Below, piece after piece: positions 30,114 to 38,761 of a stretch of DNA of 64,000 bases. Every line of letters begins with the position of its first letter. Position 1 is the stretch's first letter. Both the position numbers and the translations under genes were made by a program. The DNA comes from Croceicoccus gelatinilyticus (GTDB lineage: Bacteria; Pseudomonadota; Alphaproteobacteria; Sphingomonadales; Sphingomonadaceae), in NCBI RefSeq assembly GCF_018398395.1, contig NZ_JAHCBF010000002.1, positions 124,001-188,000 of the forward strand, read 5' to 3'. Under the pieces are notes generated by a model. That model did not search any database, was not told the DNA's origin, and saw only the letters and a program-made list of their open reading frames with translations.

Positions 30114-30568
30114 GCCAGAATACGCTTTGCGTACATCCGGCGCGAATACCAGATCAGCGCGATCAGCACGGCGAAGATGACGACCGTGAAGATCATCGGC
30201 ACCAGCATCGACGTCTGCCCCGGCATAGGGCTCGCGATCGTCCAAGCGGTCGTAAATACCAGTCCGACCAGCGAGATCAGGAAAGCGTGAAGCGCGAACC
30301 GGCTGCGCAGCAGCAGCAGGACCGACCCTGCCACTGACCCCCACACGCCCAGTGCCCAGGCAGCGTCCATCCACGCGGGAAAGCCGTTGTAGTATTCCAT
30401 GAGCTGATCGACGGTCAGCCCCGTCCCCTGCGTCATGCCTTCGATGTAAGAGCGGTTGCCGGTCTGCGTCTGGACATAGTCATTGGCGCCAAAGGCGTTC
30501 CACAGCAGGCTCAGGAATGCGACGATCCAGAAACTGGTCGGCGTCTTTACTCGATCGGATGCGGTCAT
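30110..30568 (-). CDS. Small integral membrane protein, function unknown
   Basis: A 152-residue protein with four hydrophobic segments (about residues 12-30, 65-85, 90-112 and 120-142). Between the first and second lies a soluble stretch with NAFGANDYVQTQTGN. It resembles the sphingomonad 'hypothetical membrane protein' type in layout but I do not recognise a named family. ATG 30568 gives an N-terminus just before the first helix; the longer open frame starting at 30685 is poorly coding. It is divergent from rarA. Confidence 0.8.
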   Translation of the reverse strand: MTASDRVKTPTSFWIVAFLSLLWNAFGANDYVQTQTGNRSYIEGMTQGTGLTVDQLMEYYNGFPAWMDAAWALGVWGSVAGSVLLLLRSRFALHAFLISLVGLVFTTAWTIASPMPGQTSMLVPMIFTVVIFAVLIALIWYSRRMYAKRILA

Positions 30569-30711
30569 GGTCCGTAGTCCCTCCTCGATCCCTGCGCGCG
30601 AGGCTATCGACAAGCGTGCCAACAGGCAAACCGATGGACTGCGCGTTACCCACACCCGCAATATGCCGTCCCCTCGCAATCTCATCCGGCGCGCCTAGAT
30701 TGGCAGGAGCG

Positions 30712-32031
30712 ATGACCGACCTTTTCGAATCCGATGCACCCCCGCCCACAAGCCAGTCCGAACCGGGCGAAGACGCGCCGCTGGCCGATCGCCTGCGCCC
30801 GCGCACTCTGGCCGATGTCGTCGGGCAGGATCACCTGACCGGACCGGAAGGCACGATCGGTCGCATGGTCGCGGCAGGCCGGCTTACCAGCATGATCCTG
30901 TGGGGGCCGCCCGGCACCGGCAAGACCAGCATCGCGCGCCTTCTGGCGGACAGCGTCGGTATGCGCTTTGCCGCGGTCAGCGCGGTTTTTTCCGGTGTCG
31001 CGGACCTTAAGAAGGCTTTCGCCGAGGCCGAGAAGGCGCAGGCCGCGGGTCAGCGCACGCTGCTCTTCGTGGACGAGATCCACCGTTTCAACCGCGCGCA
31101 GCAGGACGGTTTCCTGCCTTTCGTGGAGCGCGGCACGGTGACGCTCGTCGGCGCGACAACAGAGAACCCCAGCTTCGCGCTCAACGCCGCACTACTGTCG
31201 CGGGCGCAGGTTCTGGTGCTCGAACGGCTGGACGAGGCAGCCCTCGACCAGTTGCTCAACCGGGCAGAGGAATTGGCGGGCCCGCTACCGCTCGACGCTG
31301 AAGCCCGCACCGCGCTGGTCGCGAGTGCCGATGGCGACGGGCGCTTCCTGCTCAATCAGGCCGAAACGCTCTACGCGGCGAAGATCGACACGCCGCTCGA
31401 CACTGATGGCCTGCGCAAGTTCCTGCAGCGGCGACTGGCGGTCTATGACAAGGACCGCGACGGGCACTACAACCTGATTTCCGCGCTACACAAATCGCTG
31501 CGCGGCTCCGACCCGCAGGCCGCGCTATACTGGATGGCGCGAATGCTGACGGCCGGCGAGGAACCGCTTTACGTCCTGCGCCGCATCGTCCGCTTCGCCA
31601 GTGAGGATATCGGGCTCGCCGACCCGCAGGCACTGGTCCAGTGCCTTGCCGCCAAAGACGCCTATGAGTTTCTGGGCAGTCCCGAGGGCGAACTCGCCAT
31701 CGTGCAGGCCTGCCTCTACTGCGCCACCGCGCCCAAATCGAATGCGGCCTACAAGGCGCAGAAAGCCGCGTGGAAAAGCGCGCGCGAAACCGGCAGCCTG
31801 TCGCCCCCGCAAAATATCCTCAATGCGCCGACGAAGCTGATGAAGGACCTCGGTTACGGCAAGGACTATGCCTACGACCACGATGCCGAAGGCGGTTTTT
31901 CGGGCGCGAACTACTGGCCCGAGGGGATGGAGCGGACCGAATACTACCACCCCGTCCCCCGCGGGTTCGAGCGGCAGGTGATCGAGAGGATGGAATGGTG
32001 GGAAAAGAAGCGGCGGGAGCGGCAGGGCTGA
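30712..32031 (+). CDS. rarA: Replication-associated recombination protein A (RarA/MgsA)
   Basis: A 439-residue AAA+ ATPase. Walker A is GPPGTGKTS near residue 65, Walker B LLFVDEIHRF, and sensor 1 GATTENPSF. The C-terminal MgsA domain (ISALHKSLRGSDPQAALYWMARML) forms the tetramer. It acts at stalled replication forks with SSB and RecA. ATG 30712 begins the typical MTDLFES N-terminus; 65 extra residues in the open frame upstream are not part of it. Confidence 0.95.
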   Translation: MTDLFESDAPPPTSQSEPGEDAPLADRLRPRTLADVVGQDHLTGPEGTIGRMVAAGRLTSMILWGPPGTGKTSIARLLADSVGMRFAAVSAVFSGVADLKKAFAEAEKAQAAGQRTLLFVDEIHRFNRAQQDGFLPFVERGTVTLVGATTENPSFALNAALLSRAQVLVLERLDEAALDQLLNRAEELAGPLPLDAEARTALVASADGDGRFLLNQAETLYAAKIDTPLDTDGLRKFLQRRLAVYDKDRDGHYNLISALHKSLRGSDPQAALYWMARMLTAGEEPLYVLRRIVRFASEDIGLADPQALVQCLAAKDAYEFLGSPEGELAIVQACLYCATAPKSNAAYKAQKAAWKSARETGSLSPPQNILNAPTKLMKDLGYGKDYAYDHDAEGGFSGANYWPEGMERTEYYHPVPRGFERQVIERMEWWEKKRRERQG

Positions 32032-32918
32032 TCCCTGCACCCGACTTCCGGCACTTTGTCGCCATAGACTGGTCGGGCGCAGCGGGCCCGCGACAGAAGG
32101 GTATCGCGATTGCCATAACCGTGGCTAATGGCGGGCCGCCGCTGCTGGTGGAACCCGATTGCGCCTGGTCGCGCGCCGATGTTCTGGCTTTGCTGAAGGA
32201 AGACCTGCCCGACGATACGCTTGTCGGGATGGACCTTGGCATTTCGCTGCCGTTTGCCGATTGCGGTGCGTACTTTCCCGGCTGGGAAGACAGCCCGGGC
32301 GATGCCAGGGCCTTGTGGCGGATGATCGACGAAATCTGCGCTGGTGACGAGCACCTCTCCGCCTCCAGTTTCGTCGACCACCCCGAACTCTCGCGCTATT
32401 ACCGGCGGCACGGCGGGCGCGAGGGGGACCGGTTCCATGCCCCCGACGCCGACAGCAGGCGCGGGCGTTTCCGCGTTACCGAACGCGCGCAGGAAGCGCT
32501 GGGCTGCAAGCCCTATTCGAACTTCAACCTCGTAGGGGCGGCGCAAGTCGGCAAGTCGAGCCTCACGGGAATGCGCGTGCTGCACCGGCTGGACGGCGCG
32601 ATACCGGTCTGGCCCGTCGATCCCCTGCCAGCTTCCGGCTCGGTCATCGTCGAGATCTACACCGCGATCTCCGCCGTCAGCGCCGCGCGGGCCGCAGGGC
32701 GCAGCAAGATTCGCGACATGGGCGATCTAGACGCAGCGCTACAGGTGCTGGGTTCGCCGCCCATCGGCAAGACAGGGCCGGTGACCGACCATGCCTCGGA
32801 CGCGCTACTGACCGCCGCATGGCTGCGCAATGCCGCGAAAGTCACGGAGCTGTGGTCGCCCGCGGCTTTGACGGACCATATCGCGAGAACCGAAGGATGG
32901 ACCTTCGGCGCGCCGTGA
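31995..32918 (+). CDS. Predicted RNase H-like (DUF429-type) protein
   Basis: A 307-residue protein beginning, after a short tail, with HFVAIDWSGAAGPRQKG, the first strand and acidic residue expected of a DUF429-like RNase H fold. Later acidic positions include VGMDLGISLPF and TDHASDALLTAAWL. Biochemical activity is unknown. ATG 31995 overlaps the rarA 3' end by 37 bases in another frame. The overlap suggests coupled expression with rarA. The family call rests on motif appearance only. Confidence 0.7.
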   Translation: MVGKEAAGAAGLIPAPDFRHFVAIDWSGAAGPRQKGIAIAITVANGGPPLLVEPDCAWSRADVLALLKEDLPDDTLVGMDLGISLPFADCGAYFPGWEDSPGDARALWRMIDEICAGDEHLSASSFVDHPELSRYYRRHGGREGDRFHAPDADSRRGRFRVTERAQEALGCKPYSNFNLVGAAQVGKSSLTGMRVLHRLDGAIPVWPVDPLPASGSVIVEIYTAISAVSAARAAGRSKIRDMGDLDAALQVLGSPPIGKTGPVTDHASDALLTAAWLRNAAKVTELWSPAALTDHIARTEGWTFGAP

Positions 32919-33623
32919 TCAGTGTTCGAACTGGGGCGAGACCATCGTTTCGGTGGTGCCGTACCGGACAAGCTGCGAATCCAGCCCCGAGAACTCCCAC
33001 GCAAGGCGCAGGAACAGCGCGTCCTCGCCATGCACCCAAAGGTAGGCGGGCGGCCAATGCGGCTGCCAGCGCAGTTCATAGCGATCCGCCTCGAACTCAC
33101 CCGCAGGAACCGTCACGGTGTCCTTGCCGACGTAAGTCACGCCGATCGCAATCGGCAGCGCGACAAGGCTGGTCTCGCCGTTGATGTCGTAAGAACAGGT
33201 GACGCTTTCGATCATCCGCTCGGTACCGGGTTCGTCGGTGCCGCGGGCAAGCGCGATCATGCCGTCGCCCACCAGCGGGTGCAGCCCCAGATACTGCGCC
33301 CGCCCCGGCAGGCGCTGGGACGTGCGGCCCATCGATGCGGTCAGGGATTCGCACTCGGTCTCCTCCGCAGTGCAACGATACCAGGCGCTGCCGGTCATCT
33401 TGCCGCCCTGCACCACGCGCACATGGCCTTCGACCGGCGCGTGATCAACGCCCAGCGTCCACGATGCATCGCGGGTCAGGTCGTCGTCGTCGATCTCGCA
33501 ATAGGAGCGGATCGTGCGTCCGTCGGCGCGCACGTCGATGGCGAAGTCCTCTCGCCCGTGGATCGTGCCATCCTTGACGTAGTGGATGCGACCTGCGTGG
33601 CGGCGGGGGCTAAAGTCGGCCAT
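32919..33623 (-). CDS. Hypothetical beta-rich protein at end of catabolic operon
   Basis: A 234-residue protein with no signal peptide and alternating short strands. Its late segment VTVPAGEFEADRYEL resembles the core of DUF3108-type beta proteins. It starts two bases after the stop of the aldehyde dehydrogenase gene, so it is probably the last gene of the operon that begins at 38011. TTG at 33629 is an alternative start. The stop codons of this gene and the rightward RNase H-like gene are directly adjacent. Function unknown; a binding or lipid-handling role is only a guess. Confidence 0.7.
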   Translation of the reverse strand: MADFSPRRHAGRIHYVKDGTIHGREDFAIDVRADGRTIRSYCEIDDDDLTRDASWTLGVDHAPVEGHVRVVQGGKMTGSAWYRCTAEETECESLTASMGRTSQRLPGRAQYLGLHPLVGDGMIALARGTDEPGTERMIESVTCSYDINGETSLVALPIAIGVTYVGKDTVTVPAGEFEADRYELRWQPHWPPAYLWVHGEDALFLRLAWEFSGLDSQLVRYGTTETMVSPQFEH

Positions 33624-33625
33624 GC

Positions 33626-35116
33626 TCAAAGCGCGACCGTCACGGCCTTGGTTTCGAGGTAAAGGTCCATGCCCTCACGCCCGAACTCGCGGCCCCAGCC
33701 CGACTGCTTGTACCCGCCGAACGGAATGTTCGAGGCAACCGCGCCGTGGCAGTTGATCGAGACATGGCCCGAACGGATGCGCGACACCATGCGGTGCGCG
33801 TTCGACAGGTCGCGGGTCCAGACACTGCCCGACAGGCCATAGGGGCTGTCGTTGGCCATGGCCGCGATCTCGTCCAGATCGTCGGTGTCGAACGGCTGCA
33901 CCGCCATGACGGGGCCGAAGATTTCCTCGCGCACGATACGCATCGACGGATCGACATCGGCGAAGATCGTCGGGCGGACGAAGTTGCCCGGACCTTGCCA
34001 TGCCTCGCCGCCCACGATCAGGCGGGCGCCGCAGGACTTGCCATCCTCGACATATTCCATAACGCGCTGCTGCTGCTTGGCCGAAACCAGCGGGCCCAGC
34101 ATCGTGCCAGCCTCAAGGCCGTGGCCCATCTGCATGTTCGCGGTGAATTCAGCCAGCCCTGCGAGCAGCGGTTCGTAGATGTCGCGATGCACGAAGATGC
34201 GCGTGCCGGCCATGCAGTTCTGCCCCTGAAGGAAGAACGTCGCCATCGCCACACCCGGGATCGCCTTGGCCAGATCGACATCGGGGAAGACCACGACGGG
34301 CGACTTGCCGCCTAGTTCCAGCGACACCTTCTTCAGGCTGTCGGTGCATTCGCGGGCGATCATCTTGCCCACCTCGGTCGAACCGGTGAAGGCGATCTTC
34401 GACAGGTCCGGATGCGCAACCAAGGCCGCGCCCGCCTCTGCGCCAAGGCCGTTGACGACGTTGACGACGCCATCAGGGAAACCGGCTTCCTTGATGAGCC
34501 TGCCCAGCACGACGGCGGAAAGCGGCGTTTCCTCCGCAGGCTTCAGCACGGTCGTGCAACCGGCGGCCAGTGCAGGCGCCAGCTTCAGACAGGCCATCGA
34601 CAGCGGCACGTTCCACGGCACGATCAGGCCGACCACGCCGACCGGCTCGCGCAGCGTGTAGGTCAGCGCCTCACCCTGGGCGAGCACGTGCGGCGGAGCT
34701 TCGGTCGTGGTGCCCTCGATCCGTTCGGCCCAGCCTGCGTAATATTCGAACAGATGCACGCAGTTGCCGACGATCTGATCGGCGAGCATGCGCGGCATGC
34801 CGTTGTCGAGCACTTCGAGTTCGGCCAGCAGAACTGCGTTCTCGGCAATCTTGCGCGAAAGGCTGCGCAGCAGATCCGCGCGCTGCATGTTCGACAGGCG
34901 CGACCACGGACCGTGGAACGCGGCCTTTGCCGCCGCGACTGCTTCGCCGACGTCTTCGGCATCGCCCAGCGCGAATTCGGCGATTACCTCACCCGTTGCC
35001 GGGTCCGTGCTGGCCATCGTGCGGCCCGCATGGCCGGGGGTCTCGCGCCCGCCGATCAGCAGCGGGAAGCCCGCCGCGATGGCGTCACGCGTTGTTTGGC
35101 TGGCCTTGTCGATCAT
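33626..35116 (-). CDS. NAD(P)-dependent aldehyde dehydrogenase (copy 1)
   Basis: A 496-residue ALDH superfamily enzyme. Catalytic Glu lies in LELGGKSPVVVF and catalytic Cys in GQNCMAGTRIFV; the cofactor-binding strand is FTGSTEVGK. It oxidises an aldehyde to the acid in the cytosol. Its ATG overlaps the stop of the FAD monooxygenase gene as ATGA. In the proposed pathway it would oxidise an aldehyde released after ring opening or lyase cleavage; the exact substrate is unknown. A second ALDH lies at 42.0-43.5 kb. Confidence 0.93.
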   Translation of the reverse strand: MIDKASQTTRDAIAAGFPLLIGGRETPGHAGRTMASTDPATGEVIAEFALGDAEDVGEAVAAAKAAFHGPWSRLSNMQRADLLRSLSRKIAENAVLLAELEVLDNGMPRMLADQIVGNCVHLFEYYAGWAERIEGTTTEAPPHVLAQGEALTYTLREPVGVVGLIVPWNVPLSMACLKLAPALAAGCTTVLKPAEETPLSAVVLGRLIKEAGFPDGVVNVVNGLGAEAGAALVAHPDLSKIAFTGSTEVGKMIARECTDSLKKVSLELGGKSPVVVFPDVDLAKAIPGVAMATFFLQGQNCMAGTRIFVHRDIYEPLLAGLAEFTANMQMGHGLEAGTMLGPLVSAKQQQRVMEYVEDGKSCGARLIVGGEAWQGPGNFVRPTIFADVDPSMRIVREEIFGPVMAVQPFDTDDLDEIAAMANDSPYGLSGSVWTRDLSNAHRMVSRIRSGHVSINCHGAVASNIPFGGYKQSGWGREFGREGMDLYLETKAVTVAL

Positions 35117-36276
35117 ACGGGCACCGTCGCGCTGTCATAGGCGAAGAGGCCTAGCGTTTCCTCGTTGCGCAGCTCCTTCTTGTCGAAGGAGTCCGCGTCC
35201 TTCGACTGCAGGCGGTTCGCGTTGTCGTTCGATTCCTGCTGAATGAAAGTCGCACGTTCGAGCCGAGCGGCTTCATAGCGTTCCAGCGCGCGGGGCAGCG
35301 TTTCTGAATCGGAAATCGCACGGGCAAGGACAACCGCGTCCTCGATCGCGCTCGACGCGCCCTGCCCCATGAACGGGGTCATCGCATGGGCTGCATCGCC
35401 CAGCAGCGTGATACGGCCGCCCTTGTTCCAACCCGAAAGCGCGGTGCGGGCATTGATCGCCCACTTGAACAGGCGTTCTTCATCAAGCCGGTCGATCATC
35501 TGGCGCACAGGTTCGCACCAGCCGTCGAAGATGCGGCGAAGTTCGTCGCGCGTGGCGGGGATCGTCCAGCCATCTTCGGTCCAGCCTTCTTCGCGGGCGA
35601 AGAACACGAGATTGAGCTGCGTGCCGCCACGCAGCGGATACCAGACGACAAGCCGGTCCGGCCCGATGATGTTGCCGGGGTTCTCGGCAAAGTCCTTCAT
35701 CACTTCGTCCACCGGCACGATGCCGCGGAACGCAATGTGGCCGGTGAAGTGGGCCGAGATCGGTTCGTAAATGCCGCGCACGGCAGAGCGGACGCCATCG
35801 GCGCCGACGACCAGATCGGCTGTCTGGCGCGTGCCGTCGGCAAGCTCGATCCAGGCCTGATCACCGTCAAAACCAGCGCCTTCGACACGGGCAGAAGTCA
35901 GCGTTTCGCCGCCCAGTTCCCGCACTGCGTCCAGCAGGATTGCGTGAAGGTCTGCGCGGTGGATGTAGAGATAGGGCGCGCCATACTTTTCGCGCATGCC
36001 GTCACCGCGGTCGAGCGCCTTGAGCACGCGCCCGTCCTGCCAGTGACGCACGACCTGCCGGGTCGGACTGATCGCCTGCGCCTCGATCTTCTCGCCAAGG
36101 CCAAGGGCCTGAAAGCCCAGCATGGCATTCGGGGCCAGCGTAACGCCCGCGCCCACCTCACCGAAATCGCGCGCCGCTTCGAAAACGCGGACCTTGTTGC
36201 CTGCGCGCAGCAGCGCAATGGCGGCGGTCAACCCGCCGATGCCGCCACCGGCGACGATGATGTCCAGATCGCGCAT
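35113..36276 (-). CDS. FAD-dependent aromatic-ring monooxygenase (NicC/salicylate hydroxylase-like)
   Basis: A 387-residue group A flavoprotein monooxygenase. It has the dinucleotide motif IIVAGGGIGGLTAAIAL at the N-terminus, the DG motif (LVVGADGVRSAVR) and the second FAD motif (ITLLGDAAHAMTPFMGQGAS). Closest in style to salicylate 1-hydroxylase, 3-hydroxybenzoate 6-hydroxylase and 6-hydroxynicotinate 3-monooxygenase. ATG 36276 overlaps the amidase stop by one base. It should hydroxylate an aromatic or heteroaromatic ring with NAD(P)H and O2; some relatives also open a pyridine ring. Confidence 0.92.
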   Translation of the reverse strand: MRDLDIIVAGGGIGGLTAAIALLRAGNKVRVFEAARDFGEVGAGVTLAPNAMLGFQALGLGEKIEAQAISPTRQVVRHWQDGRVLKALDRGDGMREKYGAPYLYIHRADLHAILLDAVRELGGETLTSARVEGAGFDGDQAWIELADGTRQTADLVVGADGVRSAVRGIYEPISAHFTGHIAFRGIVPVDEVMKDFAENPGNIIGPDRLVVWYPLRGGTQLNLVFFAREEGWTEDGWTIPATRDELRRIFDGWCEPVRQMIDRLDEERLFKWAINARTALSGWNKGGRITLLGDAAHAMTPFMGQGASSAIEDAVVLARAISDSETLPRALERYEAARLERATFIQQESNDNANRLQSKDADSFDKKELRNEETLGLFAYDSATVPV

Positions 36277-37190
36277 CAGCCCAGTTGTCCTTCGATGTGG
36301 CTTTCGTGGTTGGCGAGATACCATTCGGCGATTTCCTCGCGCGTGGCCCACCAGACGCCCGGAAGCGATTTTGCATGTTCGATGAATTCGCGCAGCGCCC
36401 GAACGCGGTGCGCGCGACCCGTCACGTGGGGGTGCAGGCCGACATTCATGATGCGACCCGATTGCGCACCTTCTTCATACAGCACGTCGAGTTCTTCGAT
36501 CAGCGCGTCGCGGAACTGGTCGGTGGTGAAGTTCTTGCGTGTGATGAACGTGAAGTCGTTGATCTCGTTCGAATAGGGCACCGACACGATCGGGCCGTTT
36601 TCCGTCCGCAGCAGGTACGGCTGATCGTCGTTCATGATGTCGCAGTAAAAAGTGCAGCCCTCACCCGCGAGGATGTCGGCCGTACGCGGCGTGCCGCGCA
36701 GCGACGACGACAGCCAGCCCTTGGACTTGCGGCCGGTGTACTTTTCGAACTGTTCGAGCGTGCGCAGAATGACCTCACGCTCCTTTTCAGGATCGTGCGC
36801 AAAGTTGGTCAGCAGTTCGCCCTGCTCCCAGTTGTGGGTCAGCAGTTCCCAGCCGCGTTCCAGCACCGCGTCGGTCATCGCCTTGCGGCGTTCGAACGTG
36901 ACGGCATTCGTCGTGCAGCTGGCCTTCACGCCCAGCTTGTCGAACAGGTCGAACATGCGCCAGATGCCGACACGCTGGCCATATTCGCGCCAGGTGAAGT
37001 TCGGGAAGTCGGCGGTATTGCCTGGCAGGATGTCCGGAAGGATCGAGGGACCACCCGCATAATAGGGCTTGTCCGTGTCCTTCGTCAGATCCCAGGTTTC
37101 CAGGTTGAAGGTCAGGATCAGGGCCACCCGCGCACCGTTTGGCCACTTTAGCGGCTTGCGTTGCGGCAAGGGGACGTAATCGTATTCCAT
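36276..37190 (-). CDS. Polysaccharide deacetylase-fold cyclic amidase (PuuE-like)
   Basis: A 304-residue NodB-fold protein. The motif pattern (ARVALILTFNLETW; CTTNAVTFERRKA; LTHNWEQGELL; NVGLHPHVTGRAHRV) matches the PuuE allantoinase/peptidoglycan-unlinked amidase group more than chitin deacetylases. The usual NodB Asp-Asp is NLETW here, a feature of the metal-poor PuuE branch. No signal peptide, so cytosolic. Expected reaction: hydrolysis of a C-N bond in a cyclic or linear amide. It sits between the isomerase and the FAD monooxygenase, consistent with a nitrogen-containing substrate. Confidence 0.82.
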   Translation of the reverse strand: MEYDYVPLPQRKPLKWPNGARVALILTFNLETWDLTKDTDKPYYAGGPSILPDILPGNTADFPNFTWREYGQRVGIWRMFDLFDKLGVKASCTTNAVTFERRKAMTDAVLERGWELLTHNWEQGELLTNFAHDPEKEREVILRTLEQFEKYTGRKSKGWLSSSLRGTPRTADILAGEGCTFYCDIMNDDQPYLLRTENGPIVSVPYSNEINDFTFITRKNFTTDQFRDALIEELDVLYEEGAQSGRIMNVGLHPHVTGRAHRVRALREFIEHAKSLPGVWWATREEIAEWYLANHESHIEGQLG

Positions 37191-37252
37191 TTACTCAACT
37201 CCTGGATGGCGGACGGCCCGCCGGGGGATAGGGACAGTCTTGGCAGTCGCGA

Positions 37253-38011
37253 TCAGAATTCGCTCAGCAGTCGGCCAAAACCATCCATCTGGTCGGATAT
37301 ACCCATCGTGCGCAGTGCGTGCCAGTAGGTCGCCGTGTTGATGGCGATGACCGGCTTTTCCAGCCAGAATTCTGCCATCGCGGCGACTTCGGCGAAAGCG
37401 AGGTTGGTGCCGCACTGAATGATCGCGTCGACGCCTTCGCTGACGGCGATGGCCGTGCGCTTCAGCTTCTGCTTGTCCTCATGCGCGATCAGCATCGGCG
37501 ACTGCGATTTCAGGCCGATGATGTTCACGACCTCGTATCCCTGGTCCTCGAAGAAACGCTTCACGTTGGCGTCGCCGACAGGGGCGTAGGGCGTCAGGAT
37601 GCCGAGCTTCTTGATCGGGCCGACCTTGGTTTCATAGGCCTTCACCGCCGCGTCCACTGCGGTCGAACCCATGATGACCGGCACGCCGCCGGTCCGTTCG
37701 ACCATGCGCTTGTGCAGGCGGTCAGCGCCTTCGGCACCGTCCCAGAATGTCTCTGCCGACATGCCCATGATGACGCAGCCCGGGTCCATCGACATGGCGA
37801 CGTCGACGGTTTCCTCGGTCGCGGAACGAATGTTTTCCAGCATGACCATGAAGCTTTCGTCGTCCGTCACCTTGGTGTCGGGGATCGAGATGCGGGCGAA
37901 GTGGTTCGTTACGCCGCGCGGGCGCATGTCATCGTATTCCGGCTGGACGCTGGTGTTGGTCGACGGGGCGACAACGGCGAATTTCATGCGGTGGCCAAGC
38001 GAGTCGGTCAT
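37253..38011 (-). CDS. Maleate isomerase / Asp-Glu racemase family protein
   Basis: A 252-residue protein with the family N-terminus KFAVVAPSTNTSVQPEY. Cys79 (DPGCVIMG) and Cys200 (IIQCGTNLAF) occupy the two catalytic positions of maleate cis-trans isomerase, so a two-cysteine isomerase or racemase is likely; arylmalonate decarboxylases keep only one. It would isomerise a maleate-type acid in the cytosol. ATG 38011 gives the normal length; the open frame extends 29 residues further but lacks conservation. It leads the operon isomerase, amidase, monooxygenase, ALDH and hypothetical; the operator at 38129 lies 118 bp upstream. Confidence 0.82.
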   Translation of the reverse strand: MTDSLGHRMKFAVVAPSTNTSVQPEYDDMRPRGVTNHFARISIPDTKVTDDESFMVMLENIRSATEETVDVAMSMDPGCVIMGMSAETFWDGAEGADRLHKRMVERTGGVPVIMGSTAVDAAVKAYETKVGPIKKLGILTPYAPVGDANVKRFFEDQGYEVVNIIGLKSQSPMLIAHEDKQKLKRTAIAVSEGVDAIIQCGTNLAFAEVAAMAEFWLEKPVIAINTATYWHALRTMGISDQMDGFGRLLSEF

Positions 38012-38128
38012 GGTCTTCCGGTCCTTTCGAGGCAATACGATCCAGTCGGAGCCCCCTGACTTCAGGAGCGTCCGGTCATCGTCTTTTCGGCGAGGCAACG
38101 CATCGAAAGACAGCAGCCGGAGGCGACC

Positions 38129-38145
38129 TATCCGCCAGTCGGACA
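38129..38145. promoter_or_regulatory. Predicted IclR operator, copy upstream of isomerase operon and VOC gene
   Basis: TATCCGC-CAG-TCGGACA, a 17-bp imperfect palindrome located between divergent transcription units. It is 79 bp upstream of the VOC start at 38224 and 118 bp from the isomerase start. It matches the island-wide consensus TATCCGC-N3-KCGGAYA at all 14 defined positions. Confidence 0.75.
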
Positions 38146-38223
38146 GGGCGCGGCGGCCAATAGCCGCAGAGCGGCAGCGGCTTCAGTCTCCCGTCTTACC
38201 ACATGGGAGTTTTTGAAAAGCCG

Positions 38224-38733
38224 ATGACCGACGCACAGCCCCGTTCCTCTGCCCTGATCCGCGGCACGATCTTCGTCCGCGATCTCGAACGATCGACCCG
38301 TTTCTACCGCGAGATCGGCCTGACCGAGACTTATTTCGAAGGGCGGCTAGACCATCCTTCGGCCACCGCGATCCTGGGCTTTACCGACAATCGCCCCTTC
38401 TCCATCCGCATTCTAAAGCGCCCCGGCCCCAATTACGGCATGGTCGGCCTGTTCCAGCTTGAGGGTGAAGCCGAGGAAGTGCCGCCCGCGACCGGCCCTG
38501 CCCGCATCGGCGAAGTTACGCTGGTGTTCTACGTCACCGACATCATGGCGACGATGGACCGGCTACGCGCAGCAGGCGCGACCTGGGCGCCCGAGCCGCA
38601 GACTTTCGCGATGGACCATCGTTCGCAGCTGGAAGTATGCCTGCGCGATCCCGACGGCATCTTCATCAACCTTGTCGAGACCGATCCGGTCGAACAGGAA
38701 AAAACCGGCCCCGAAGTCGACCCCGCCGGCTGA
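38224..38733 (+). CDS. VOC family protein of the catabolic island
   Basis: A 169-residue protein with a glyoxalase/VOC fold: LIRGTIFVRDLERSTRFYREIGLTE at the start, and the second module VTLVFYVTDIMATMDRLRAAGA ending in CLRDPDGIFINLVE. The last Glu fits a metal ligand. It is the only candidate oxygen- or metal-chelating dioxygenase-fold protein in the island, but its size equals a single domain, so a ring-cleaving role is uncertain. ATG 38203 is an alternative start. It is transcribed alone from the 38129 operator region and converges on the flavin oxidase gene. Confidence 0.8.
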   Translation: MTDAQPRSSALIRGTIFVRDLERSTRFYREIGLTETYFEGRLDHPSATAILGFTDNRPFSIRILKRPGPNYGMVGLFQLEGEAEEVPPATGPARIGEVTLVFYVTDIMATMDRLRAAGATWAPEPQTFAMDHRSQLEVCLRDPDGIFINLVETDPVEQEKTGPEVDPAG

Positions 38734-38761
38734 TACAGTCAGCAGGCAGGCGCCGGGCTTC

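Noticed and set aside
30517-30711. Longer rarA starting at 30517
   Set aside because: The extension overlaps the divergent membrane-protein 5' end and the conserved N-terminus starts at 30712.
38729-38743. GCTGA-N5-TCAGC hairpin after the VOC gene
   Set aside because: Only five base pairs and no T run; too weak to call a terminator.
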